Source: CAKRJP01 sp963597615 (GTDB lineage Bacteria; Bacillota; Clostridia; Lachnospirales; Lachnospiraceae). From it: a stretch of 53,626 bases of DNA. The notes beneath the pieces were generated by a model. The model was not told where the DNA came from, did no database searches, and saw nothing but the letters and a program-made list of their open reading frames with translations. The stretch lies in assembly GCA_963597615.1 (NCBI GenBank), contig CAVBQS010000033.1:1-53626 (forward strand), written 5' to 3'. Positions 41,652-50,257 of this stretch are shown piece after piece. A program made the translations under genes and the position numbers. Numbering within the stretch: the first letter of the stretch is position 1; each line of letters begins with the position of its first letter.

Positions 41652-42176
41652 ATGAAGGCATTGGAAGAGTATGTTAGAAGTATTCCGGATTTTCCGGAGC
41701 CGGGGATTATTTTCAGGGATGTAACATCTGTGCTACAGGATGCAGATGGTCTGCACATGTCCATTGATTCTATGCAGGAGACTTTGGAGGGAGTAGATTT
41801 TGATCTGGTTCTTGGTTCTGAATCTAGAGGCTTTATTTTCGGAATGCCCATTGCCTATAATATGCATAAACCATTTATTTTAGTTCGGAAGGCAGGAAAG
41901 CTTCCTTGTGAGACTGTTTCTACAGAGTATGACCTTGAGTACGGTACAGCTACCATTGAGATTCACAAGGACGCCATCAAACCTGGACAGAAGGTTGTGA
42001 TCGTAGACGACCTTATGGCTACAGGGGGAACAACAGAGGCCATTATTAAGCTGGTGGAAAGCTTAGGGGGAGAAGTTGTAAAGTGCGTCTTTTTAATGGA
42101 ACTTGCAGGACTTAAGGGAAGAGAAAAACTAGACGGGTATGATGTTTCGTCAGTAATTATCTACCCGGGTAAATAA
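41652..42176 (+). CDS. apt: Adenine phosphoribosyltransferase
   Basis: A 174-residue salvage enzyme making AMP from adenine and PRPP. The PRPP-binding motif is V-V-I-V-D-D-L-M-A-T-G-G-T near residues 116-128. The family start I-P-D-F-P-E-P-G-I-I-F-R-D is clear. Position before relA is common in Firmicutes. Ribosome site AGGAGA. Confidence 0.97.
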   Translation: MKALEEYVRSIPDFPEPGIIFRDVTSVLQDADGLHMSIDSMQETLEGVDFDLVLGSESRGFIFGMPIAYNMHKPFILVRKAGKLPCETVSTEYDLEYGTATIEIHKDAIKPGQKVVIVDDLMATGGTTEAIIKLVESLGGEVVKCVFLMELAGLKGREKLDGYDVSSVIIYPGK

Positions 42177-42189
42177 TTAGCTAACAGTA

Positions 42190-42232
42190 AAAATGTTTCG
42201 GAACATCTTATTTGGATGTTTCGGAACATTTT
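42190..42232 (+). terminator. 18-bp hairpin between apt and relA
   Basis: Arms 42190-42207 and 42215-42232 pair over 18 bases with two wobble positions. Each arm contains the near-palindrome ATGTTTCGGAACAT, so the same 14-mer occurs twice as a direct repeat. The right arm ends in TTTT. It is probably a terminator/attenuator, but could also be a protein-binding dyad. Confidence 0.7.
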
Positions 42233-42265
42233 CGCAATCATTGGGAATGAGAAGGAGGCCGTGGG

Positions 42266-44611
42266 ATGTCTGAAAAAAAGATCCAGGAAATAATAGATGA
42301 CCGCATCATACCTCAGGCAGTTACTTCTGATCTGATGAAAGGGCTTGAGGTCAAGGATGGACATGCCATCAAAGATCAGAAGGATTATGAGGATCCAGAA
42401 AAATTATATGACATGTTAATTGCTCGTATTAGGAAGTACCATCCTTCTACGGATGTGTCGATGATTCGTAAAGCTTATGAGTTGGCAAAGTCTGCCCATG
42501 GAGACCAGTGCAGAAAGTCGGGAGAACCCTATATTATTCATCCCTTATGGGTAGGAATTATCCTGGCGGAACTGGAGATGGATAAGGAGACCATTACCGC
42601 TGGCCTTCTTCATGATGTGGTAGAGGATACTGAGTATACGGAAGAAGATATTAAGCGTGAATTTGGGGAGGAAGTGGCCCTCTTGGTTGATGGTGTTACC
42701 AAGCTTGGACGCTTGTCCTATTCCTCAGACAAACTGGAGCTTCAGGCAGAAAATCTTCGTAAGATGTTCCTTGCTATGGCAAAGGATATTCGGGTGATCA
42801 TTATTAAACTGGCAGACCGCCTTCATAACATGCGAACTCTTCAGTTTATGACTCCAGCCAAGCAGCAGGAAAAGTCTAAAGAGACCATGGATATTTATTC
42901 CCCTATTGCTCAGCGACTGGGTATATCTAAGATTAAGACGGAATTGGATGATTTGTCTTTAAAATATTTAAAGCCAGAGATGTTTTTTGACTTGGTGGAT
43001 CAGATCAATGCAAGAAAGACAGAAAGGGAAGAGTTTGTCCAACAGATCGTGGACGATGTGTCTGCTTACATGAAGGAAGCGGAGATCCCCTGTGAAGTCA
43101 ATGGCCGGGTAAAGCATTTCTTTAGTATTTATAAGAAGATGGTAAACCAGGATAAGGCGGTGGATCAGATTTATGATCTTTTTGCGGTTCGTATTATTGT
43201 GGAATCTGTGAAAGATTGCTATGCAGCTCTTGGTGTAATCCATGAAAAGTATACCCCTGTTCCAGGACGTTTTAAGGATTATATTGCCATGCCAAAGGCC
43301 AATATGTACCAATCTCTGCATACTACTCTTATGAGTCCTGTAGGACAGCCCTTTGAGATTCAGATTCGAACCCAGGAGATGCACAAGACTGCGGAATATG
43401 GTATTGCAGCCCACTGGAAGTATAAGGAATCTAACGATGGCCAGAAGAATGTTAAGGCTCAAGAAGAAGAAAAACTCAGTTGGTTGCGACAGATTCTTGA
43501 ATGGCAGCGGGACATGTCTGATAACCGTGAGTTTTTGAATTTGATTAAGGGTGACTTGGACCTGTTTAAGGAGGATGTTTACTGTTTTACCCCTCAGGGT
43601 GATGTAAAGAATCTGCCTAATGGTTCCACCCCCATTGACTTTGCCTATGCCATTCACAGTGCGGTGGGAAATAAGATGGTGGGAGCCAGAGTCAATGGAA
43701 AATTGGTTACCATTGACTACAAGATCCAAAATGGAGATCGTATTGAGATTCTCACTTCTCAGAACTCCAAAGGACCAAGCCGTGATTGGTTAAATATTGT
43801 AAAGAGTACCCAGGCTAAGAATAAGATCAACCAGTGGTTTAAGAAAGAATTTAAAGAAGAGAATATTATCCGTGGCAAGGAACTTATTGCAAATTATTGT
43901 AAGAGCAAGGGAATCAATGCCACAGATATTATGGTAGCCAGATACCAGGATATTGTACAGCGCAAGTATGGATTTAAGGACTGGGATGCAGTCTTGGCAG
44001 CCATTGGCCATGGTGGTTTAAAGGAAGGCCAGGTTGTAAATCGTCTTGTTGAAGAATATGGCAAAGAACACAGACAGGAGATTACCGATGAGGTGATCTT
44101 AGAAAAGGTGGCAGAAGCTAGCAAAAATAAGGTGCATATTGCCAAGTCCAAAAGTGGTGTTATTGTCAAGGGAATTGACGATATGGCCGTGCGTTTTTCC
44201 AGATGCTGCAGTCCGGTGCCTGGAGATGAAATTGTAGGGTTTGTAACCAGAGGTCGCGGAATGACTATTCACCGGACTGACTGTGTCAATATGATTCATT
44301 TGACAGAGGCGGAAAGGGCTCGCCTCATTCCTGTGGAATGGGAAAGTGATGAGGCAGAAAAAAGCGGCGGACAATATCTGGCAGAGATTAAGATATTTGC
44401 CAATGACAGACAGGGACTTCTTATGGATATTTCCCGTATTTTCACAGAGAATGAAATGGATGTAAAGTCTTTAAATGTAAGAACTAGCAAGCAGGGAACG
44501 GCTACTATTGATGCAGGCTTTATTGTTCATGGACGGGAGGAACTGAATAAGGTTATTGACAAGCTTAGACAGGTCAGTGGAATTTTGGATATTGAAAGGA
44601 CAACAGGTTAA
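42266..44611 (+). CDS. relA: Bifunctional (p)ppGpp synthetase/hydrolase
   Basis: A 781-residue long RSH protein. The HD hydrolase domain has the intact His116-Asp117 pair in L-L-H-D-V-V-E-D-T, so hydrolysis is expected. The synthetase domain (about 240-350) has G-R-V-K-H-F-F-S-I-Y-K-K and Y-Q-S-L-H-T-T. TGS (about 405-465) and the C-terminal conserved-Cys and ACT regions follow (C-C-S-P-V-P-G-D near 650). Standard Rel architecture. ATG 42266 follows AAGGAGG. Confidence 0.97.
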   Translation: MSEKKIQEIIDDRIIPQAVTSDLMKGLEVKDGHAIKDQKDYEDPEKLYDMLIARIRKYHPSTDVSMIRKAYELAKSAHGDQCRKSGEPYIIHPLWVGIILAELEMDKETITAGLLHDVVEDTEYTEEDIKREFGEEVALLVDGVTKLGRLSYSSDKLELQAENLRKMFLAMAKDIRVIIIKLADRLHNMRTLQFMTPAKQQEKSKETMDIYSPIAQRLGISKIKTELDDLSLKYLKPEMFFDLVDQINARKTEREEFVQQIVDDVSAYMKEAEIPCEVNGRVKHFFSIYKKMVNQDKAVDQIYDLFAVRIIVESVKDCYAALGVIHEKYTPVPGRFKDYIAMPKANMYQSLHTTLMSPVGQPFEIQIRTQEMHKTAEYGIAAHWKYKESNDGQKNVKAQEEEKLSWLRQILEWQRDMSDNREFLNLIKGDLDLFKEDVYCFTPQGDVKNLPNGSTPIDFAYAIHSAVGNKMVGARVNGKLVTIDYKIQNGDRIEILTSQNSKGPSRDWLNIVKSTQAKNKINQWFKKEFKEENIIRGKELIANYCKSKGINATDIMVARYQDIVQRKYGFKDWDAVLAAIGHGGLKEGQVVNRLVEEYGKEHRQEITDEVILEKVAEASKNKVHIAKSKSGVIVKGIDDMAVRFSRCCSPVPGDEIVGFVTRGRGMTIHRTDCVNMIHLTEAERARLIPVEWESDEAEKSGGQYLAEIKIFANDRQGLLMDISRIFTENEMDVKSLNVRTSKQGTATIDAGFIVHGREELNKVIDKLRQVSGILDIERTTG

Positions 44612-44615
44612 AAAT

Positions 44616-45236
44616 ATGAAAATAGAAGGCTTTGTAATGGGATCTGTGGGAACCAATGTTTATTTGATTATAAATGAGGATACCATGGAGACAGTTGTTG
44701 TGGATCCGGGAGCTTGTCCTCAGAGATTTTTTGACCACTTGCAAGAGGAAAATCTTAATGTGGTGGGGATTTTGTTGACCCATGGCCATTATGATCATAT
44801 TCTGGGAATTGAAGATCTTAGAAAGCAGTATCCGGTGCCTGTATTTGCCCATGAGGCGGAGGAAGGTCTCTTAAATAACCCAGAAAGCAACCTGTCTGCA
44901 ATGACGGGAAGGTCCTGTGTGGTAAAGGATGTTACCTATGTAAAAGATGGTCAGGTTCTTAAGATGGCAGGTTATGACTTTCAAGTTCTTTACACTCCGG
45001 GTCATACGCCGGGAGGCTGTTGCTATTATATAGCTTCAGAAAAAGTTCTTATTAGCGGAGATACTCTTTTTTGTGCTTCCGTTGGAAGAACGGATTTTCC
45101 GGGAGGAAGCATGTCAGACCTAATTCGAGGAATCAAGGACAAATTAATGGTGCTACCTGACGAAGTGCGGGTATTGCCGGGACATATGGGAGAAAGTACG
45201 ATTGGATACGAGAAAAGACATAATCCTTATTTGTAA
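44616..45236 (+). CDS. Metallo-beta-lactamase-fold hydrolase (glyoxalase II-like)
   Basis: A 206-residue MBL-fold protein. The zinc motif is T-H-G-H-Y-D-H, with later ligands in P-G-H-T-P-G-G, I-S-G-D-T-L-F and L-P-G-H. Similar small proteins next to rel in Firmicutes are annotated as hydroxyacylglutathione-hydrolase-like; the substrate is unknown. ATG 44616 is four bases after the relA stop, and its end overlaps the start of hemZ. Confidence 0.9.
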   Translation: MKIEGFVMGSVGTNVYLIINEDTMETVVVDPGACPQRFFDHLQEENLNVVGILLTHGHYDHILGIEDLRKQYPVPVFAHEAEEGLLNNPESNLSAMTGRSCVVKDVTYVKDGQVLKMAGYDFQVLYTPGHTPGGCCYYIASEKVLISGDTLFCASVGRTDFPGGSMSDLIRGIKDKLMVLPDEVRVLPGHMGESTIGYEKRHNPYL

Positions 45237-46680
45237 AGAAGAAAAATATTCCTATAATGCATATCACATGACCAAGGCTTTTTATCCATCTGAAGAGATT
45301 AATCTTCAGGTGGAAGAAAAAGCCTCTAATTTTGATGAGGGAAATTCCGGAGCTTATGTTCAGCTACTGTTTAAAGATGGGGATAAAATTTCGGTGGGAG
45401 ATGATATTTGTGACAAGTCTTGGGATAAACACCAGATGGATGTAGCACTATACAAGGCCCTGTCAAAAAAAACCAAGAAAACCTTAGCTTGGGGCCTGCT
45501 TCTTGGCATCCGCCCGACCAAAATAGCTATGGGAAAGTTAGAAGAGGGAATGGCAGAAGAAGACTTTATCCCCTGGTTTCAAGAGACCTCTCTTGTTAGT
45601 GAGAAGAAGGCAAAACTTGCCTGGAAGATTGCAAAGAGAGAAAAGGCCCTCTTAGATCAGCTAGATTACAAAAATGGCTACAGTCTCTATGTGGGGATTC
45701 CTTTTTGCCCTACAGTATGCAGCTATTGTTCCTTTAGTTCCGGTTCTTTGTCAGCATGGAGCCACAAGGTAGAAGCCTATGTGGAGGCACTTTGTAAGGA
45801 ACTAAAGTTTATTGGCAGGATGTCAATGAATCGGCATTTAAATACCATTTATATGGGAGGAGGAACCCCAACTACCTTGACGGCAGGGCAGCTTGACAAA
45901 GTGCTTGCTGTAATCGAAGAGAATTTTTCTTTTGACCACTTGCTGGAATATACAGTGGAGGCAGGAAGGCCGGATAGTATTAGCAGGGAAAAATTCCAGG
46001 TATTAAGAGATCACGGAATCAGCCGTATTTCCATTAATCCTCAGAGTATGCAGCAAAAGACCCTAGATGCCATCGGAAGAAGGCATTCTGTAGAGTCTGT
46101 AAAAGAGGCCTTTCATCTGGCTAGGGAAATGGGCTTTGATAATATTAATATGGATATTATTGCAGGGCTTTCCCATGAGACCCTGGAGGATATGGAGGAT
46201 ACCCTAAGGCAGATTGAGAAACTTGGCCCCGACAATCTTACAGTCCATTCCTTAGCTATTAAAAGGGCGGCAAAAATGGGTCAGGAGTTCCAGAAGATCA
46301 AAGATAGATTTCAGGATAAGACCCAGGTGATTGAAGGGATGATTGATGCAGCCAGGCAGGCAGCAGCTCGCATGGAAATGGAGCCTTACTATCTATATAG
46401 ACAGAAAAATATTGCCGGCAATTTTGAGAATGTGGGATATGCAAAGGTTGACAAAGCGGGAATATACAATATACTGATTATGGAAGAAAAACAGTCCATA
46501 ATAGCGGCAGGTGCCGGCGCTACCACAAAGATTGTGCTGGATCACAAGGTACCTGCCCCGGGAAGTAAGCATGGAAAAATGACCAATTTAATCCGATTGG
46601 ACAATGTGAAGGCCATTGATGCTTACATAGACCGGGTGGATGAGATGATAGAACGTAAAGGAGAATGGTTATGGCATTAA
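45202..46680 (+). CDS. hemZ: HemZ/HemN-like radical-SAM protein
   Basis: A 492-residue radical-SAM protein of the HemZ branch of the coproporphyrinogen dehydrogenase family. The N-terminal ~150 residues include W-G-L-L-L-G-I-R-P-T-K. The cluster motif is C-P-T-V-C-S-Y-C-S-F near 172-181, then M-G-G-G-T-P-T-T and the N-x-D-I-I-A-G-L strand. True haem activity is unproven for many members. The start is uncertain: TTG 45202 has GGGAGAAAG upstream but overlaps the MBL gene by 35 bases. Confidence 0.9.
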   Translation: MDTRKDIILICKEEKYSYNAYHMTKAFYPSEEINLQVEEKASNFDEGNSGAYVQLLFKDGDKISVGDDICDKSWDKHQMDVALYKALSKKTKKTLAWGLLLGIRPTKIAMGKLEEGMAEEDFIPWFQETSLVSEKKAKLAWKIAKREKALLDQLDYKNGYSLYVGIPFCPTVCSYCSFSSGSLSAWSHKVEAYVEALCKELKFIGRMSMNRHLNTIYMGGGTPTTLTAGQLDKVLAVIEENFSFDHLLEYTVEAGRPDSISREKFQVLRDHGISRISINPQSMQQKTLDAIGRRHSVESVKEAFHLAREMGFDNINMDIIAGLSHETLEDMEDTLRQIEKLGPDNLTVHSLAIKRAAKMGQEFQKIKDRFQDKTQVIEGMIDAARQAAARMEMEPYYLYRQKNIAGNFENVGYAKVDKAGIYNILIMEEKQSIIAAGAGATTKIVLDHKVPAPGSKHGKMTNLIRLDNVKAIDAYIDRVDEMIERKGEWLWH

Positions 46681-47921
46681 AGAAAAAACCAGTGACAGGT
46701 ATGAAGGATATGATGCCTCAGGAGATGGAGATTCGTGATTATTTAATCGGACTCATTAAAGAGACATATAAAACCTTCGGTTTTCAGTCTATGGAGACTC
46801 CCTGTGTAGAGCATATTGAGAATCTTTGCAGCAAGCAGGGAGGAGACAATGAGAAGCTGATCTTTAAGATTATGAAGCGAGGAGAGAAGCTAAAGATTGA
46901 GGAAGCTAAGGAGGAAAATGATCTGGCAGATGGTGGTCTTCGCTATGACCTTACAGTGCCTTTGGCAAGATATTATTCCAACCATGCCAATGAGCTTCCG
47001 GCCCCTTTTAAGGCCTTACAGATTGGAAATGTATGGAGAGCAGACCGCCCTCAAAGAGGACGTTTCCGCCAGTTTATGCAGTGCGATATCGATATTTTAG
47101 GTGAGGGAAGCAACTTGGCAGAGATTGAGTTGATTCTTGCAACTACAGCAATGCTTGGAAAATTAAATTTCAAGAATTTTACAGTGTGTATCAATGATCG
47201 TAATATCTTAAAGTCTATGGCTGCCTACAGCGGATTTAAAGAGGAAGATTACGATGAAGTCTTTATTATCTTAGATAAGATGGACAAGATTGGAGTGGAA
47301 GGTGTTGCGGCAGAACTTCAGGAGATGGGATATGCAAAAGAAAATGTAGATAGCTACCTGAAACTTTTTGATGAAGTGGCAAGGGATGTTTCTGGAGTTG
47401 GTTATTTAAAAGAAAAACTGGGGGATTTTCTTCCTGATGAGATTGCAGATGGCCTGGAAATGATTATGTCCAGCGTGGAGGCAGCAAAAGAGTGCCAGTT
47501 CCATTTAAAATTCGACCCAACTCTGGTAAGAGGCCAGTCCTACTATACAGGAACCATCTTTGAAGTTACCATGGATGATTTCGGAGGTTCCGTAGCAGGA
47601 GGAGGACGCTACGATAAGATGATCGGAAAGTTTACCGGCCAGGATACACCGGCCTGCGGATTTTCCATTGGATTTGAGCGTATTGTAATGCTGCTTTTGG
47701 AAAATGGCTATGAGGTTCCAAGTAAGAAGGAAAAGAAGGCTTATTTGTTGGATAAGAAGTTGGATAAGGATGGAATGCTGGAAGTCCTTTCAAAGGCAAA
47801 GGCAGACAGAGAAGCCGGCAAGCAGGTTCTCATTGTAAAAATGAAGAAAAACAAAAAGTTCCAGAAAGAACAGCTTGTTCAAGAAGGCTATGAAGAAATT
47901 ATAGATTGTTATGCAGACTAA
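46671..47921 (+). CDS. hisS: Histidine--tRNA ligase
   Basis: A 416-residue class II synthetase. Motif 1 region G-M-K-D-M-M-P, motif 2 with W-R-A-D-R-P-Q-R-G-R-F-R-Q-F, and motif 3 with G-F-S-I-G-F-E-R. The histidine-specific stretches L-V-R-G-Q-S-Y-Y-T-G and A-G-G-G-R-Y-D are present. ATG 46671 is seven bases after AAAGGAG; ATG 46665 is too close to it. It overlaps the end of hemZ by ten bases, so they are probably co-transcribed. No T-box is seen. Confidence 0.96.
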   Translation: MALKKKPVTGMKDMMPQEMEIRDYLIGLIKETYKTFGFQSMETPCVEHIENLCSKQGGDNEKLIFKIMKRGEKLKIEEAKEENDLADGGLRYDLTVPLARYYSNHANELPAPFKALQIGNVWRADRPQRGRFRQFMQCDIDILGEGSNLAEIELILATTAMLGKLNFKNFTVCINDRNILKSMAAYSGFKEEDYDEVFIILDKMDKIGVEGVAAELQEMGYAKENVDSYLKLFDEVARDVSGVGYLKEKLGDFLPDEIADGLEMIMSSVEAAKECQFHLKFDPTLVRGQSYYTGTIFEVTMDDFGGSVAGGGRYDKMIGKFTGQDTPACGFSIGFERIVMLLLENGYEVPSKKEKKAYLLDKKLDKDGMLEVLSKAKADREAGKQVLIVKMKKNKKFQKEQLVQEGYEEIIDCYAD

Positions 47922-47962
47922 TAAAAAGAGTTTGCTTAAAGAAACAAAGGAGATTATAGATT

Positions 47963-49777
47963 ATGGCAGAGTCAATGCAGGGATTAAAAAGAACTCACAG
48001 ATGTGGTGAGTTATCTGCAGCAAATGTAGGAGAAAAAGTGACCATCATGGGATGGGTACAGAAAAACCGTAACAAGGGGGGCTTGGTTTTTGTAGACGTT
48101 AGAGACCGGTCTGGTATTATTCAGGTGGTATTTGAGGAAGGCTCCTCGGATGCAGCTCTTATCGAGAAGGCAGCAAAGCTTCGTTCCGAATACGTAGTAG
48201 CTATTGTAGGAACTGTTGAGAAGCGGTCTGGGGCAGTGAACAGCAACATTTCCACAGGAGAAATCGAGGTAGTCCCTTCTGAACTTCGTATTCTTTCTGA
48301 ATCAGAGACACCTCCTTTCCAGATTGAGGAAAATTCCAAGACCCGTGAGGAAGTCCGCTTAAAATATCGTTATTTAGACCTTCGTAGGCCAGATCTTCAA
48401 AGAAACCTTATTATGAGAAGTAAGGTGGCAACCTTAACTCGTCAGTTTCTGGCAGATGAAGGATTCCTTGAGATTGAGACTCCGATTTTGATTAAGAGCA
48501 CCCCAGAGGGAGCAAGAGACTACCTGGTACCTAGCCGTATTCACCAGGGAGAATTCTATGCCCTGCCTCAGTCTCCGCAGATTTTTAAACAGTTGCTGAT
48601 GTGCTCTGGATATGATCGTTATTTCCAGATTGCAAAATGCTTCCGTGATGAGGACCTGCGTGCAGACAGACAGCCAGAGTTTACCCAGATCGATATGGAA
48701 CTTTCCTTCGTAGACGTAGACGATGTAATTGATGTAAATGAAAGACTTCTTGCGAAATTGTTTAAAGAGGTTTTGGATATTGAGGTTTCTCTTCCGATCC
48801 AGCGCATGACCTGGCAGGAGGCCATGGACCGTTTTGGTTCCGATAAGCCAGATATCCGATTTGGCATGGAGCTTCAGAATGTAACAGAAGTAGTGAAGGA
48901 TGTAGATTTCGTAGTATTTAAGAGTGCTATCGAAAATGGAGGAACAGTCCGCGGTATTAATGCCAAGGGACAGGGCATGATGCCACGTAAGAAAATTGAT
49001 AAGTTAGTTAACTTTGCAAAGGATTACGGCGCAAAGGGATTGGCTTATGTGGCAATCCAGGAGGATGGAAGCGTAAAATCTTCTTTTGCAAAATTCATGA
49101 CTGAGGACCAGATGCAGGCCTTGATCCAAGCAATGGGTGGAAAAAATGGAGATCTCTTGCTCTTTGCAGCTGACAAAAATAAGGTAGTATGGGATGTGTT
49201 AGGAGCCCTTCGTTTAGAACTTGCACGTCAAATGGATCTCTTAGACAAAAATGAGTACAAGTTCTTGTGGATCACAGAATTCCCATTACTTGAGTGGAGT
49301 GAGGACCAGAACCGCTTTACCGCAATGCACCATCCATTTACAATGCCAATGGAGGAGGACCTTCAGTATATTGATTCCAATCCAGGAAGAGTCCGTGCAA
49401 AGGCATATGATATTACCTTAAACGGAAATGAAATCGGTGGCGGTAGTGTCCGTATCTTTGATCAGGATATTCAGAAGAAGATGTTTGAGGTATTAGGATT
49501 TACTCCAGAGCAGGCAGAAGAGCAGTTTGGCTTCCTTACCAATGCTTTCAAATACGGAGTACCACCTCACGCAGGATTAGCTTACGGACTTGACCGTGTC
49601 ATTATGCTTATGGCAAAAGCAGACAGTATCCGTGATGTAATGGCCTTCCCTAAAGTAAAAGATGCTTCCGATCTTATGACAGAGGCTCCATCGAGAGTTT
49701 CAGAGGATCAATTGGAGGAATTAGGGCTTCAGATTAGAATTAAAGAAGCTCAAGAAGAAAATTCTTCAGAAAATTAG
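47963..49777 (+). CDS. aspS: Aspartate--tRNA ligase
   Basis: A 604-residue bacterial-type AspRS. The N-terminal OB anticodon domain (about 10-110) has G-W-V-Q-K-N-R-N-K-G-G. The catalytic core has F-R-D-E-D-L-R-A-D-R-Q-P-E-F (motif 2) and a C-terminal G-L-D-R (motif 3). The GAD insertion lies between about 290 and 420. The hisS-aspS pair is typical of Firmicutes. Ribosome site AAGGAG. Confidence 0.97.
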   Translation: MAESMQGLKRTHRCGELSAANVGEKVTIMGWVQKNRNKGGLVFVDVRDRSGIIQVVFEEGSSDAALIEKAAKLRSEYVVAIVGTVEKRSGAVNSNISTGEIEVVPSELRILSESETPPFQIEENSKTREEVRLKYRYLDLRRPDLQRNLIMRSKVATLTRQFLADEGFLEIETPILIKSTPEGARDYLVPSRIHQGEFYALPQSPQIFKQLLMCSGYDRYFQIAKCFRDEDLRADRQPEFTQIDMELSFVDVDDVIDVNERLLAKLFKEVLDIEVSLPIQRMTWQEAMDRFGSDKPDIRFGMELQNVTEVVKDVDFVVFKSAIENGGTVRGINAKGQGMMPRKKIDKLVNFAKDYGAKGLAYVAIQEDGSVKSSFAKFMTEDQMQALIQAMGGKNGDLLLFAADKNKVVWDVLGALRLELARQMDLLDKNEYKFLWITEFPLLEWSEDQNRFTAMHHPFTMPMEEDLQYIDSNPGRVRAKAYDITLNGNEIGGGSVRIFDQDIQKKMFEVLGFTPEQAEEQFGFLTNAFKYGVPPHAGLAYGLDRVIMLMAKADSIRDVMAFPKVKDASDLMTEAPSRVSEDQLEELGLQIRIKEAQEENSSEN

Positions 49778-49792
49778 AAAAAGCTTATGACA

Positions 49793-49842
49793 TAAAAAGA
49801 GCATGTGAAAATGATTCCTTCATTTTTTATATGCTCTTTTTT
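49793..49842 (+). terminator. Terminator after aspS
   Basis: AAAAGAGCAT pairs with ATGCTCTTTT, with inner GAAAATGA/TCATTTTT pairing, and ends in a T-run. Confidence 0.85.
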
Positions 49843-49942
49843 CGCGTTTTTATACGCTCTCCATAAATGTTCTACATAATACAGGGGCTTGTGTGTGCCA
49901 TTGTCATTAGCCTTTTTGCATAGAATCTACTTTCTTGTGAAA

Positions 49943-49978
49943 CAAAAAAGAGTTGTGAAAAATCACAACTCTTTTTTT
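49943..49978. terminator. Bidirectional terminator after tRNA-Gly
   Basis: AGAGTTGTGA (49949-49958) pairs perfectly with TCACAACTCT (49963-49972). An A-run precedes it and a T-run follows, so it can act on both strands. On the minus strand it ends the tRNA transcript. Confidence 0.88.
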
Positions 49979-49981
49979 GAG

Positions 49982-50054
49982 AGCGACAGACGGGGTTCGA
50001 ACCCGCGACCCCGACCTTGGCAAGGTCGTACTCTACCAGCTGAGCCACTGTCGC
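49982..50054 (-). tRNA. tRNA-Gly (anticodon GCC)
   Basis: Read on the minus strand, the acceptor stem GCGACAG pairs with CTGTCGC. The D-arm has GCTCAGCTGGTAGAGT. The anticodon arm is CGACC-TTGCCAA-GGTCG, giving GCC (Gly). The T-arm has GCGGGTTCGAACCCCGT. The discriminator is U and CCA is not encoded. Length 73. It is alone, convergent with aspS. Confidence 0.97.
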
Positions 50055-50097
50055 ATGTGTCTTTTGTTTGTTCTGTGTGTTCCTCAGAACAATGACT

Positions 50098-50126
50098 ACT
50101 ATACTACAAGAAACAAGGAGTGTCAA
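50098..50126 (-). promoter_or_regulatory. tRNA-Gly promoter
   Basis: Minus strand TTGACA (50121-50126), 17 bases, TATAGT (50098-50103): a strong promoter 44 bases before the tRNA. Confidence 0.88.
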
Positions 50127-50179
50127 CAACTATTTTAAAAAAATAAAAAAATTTAGGGGCCTTTTGACGCTAGCTTTTT

Positions 50180-50208
50180 TTGTAAATTATAAGGTGATAT
50201 GTTATACT
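50180..50208 (+). promoter_or_regulatory. hom promoter
   Basis: TTGTAA (50180-50185), 17 bases, TATACT (50203-50208), with TGT forming an extended -10. Confidence 0.7.
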
Positions 50209-50257
50209 AACTACCAAACCCTTTGAGGGTCCTAATAGAGAGAAAGGAATTGAGGTC

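Noticed and set aside
49889..50129. Open frames on both strands around 49870-50130
   Set aside because: They cover the tRNA-Gly gene and its promoter and terminator and lack coding signals.
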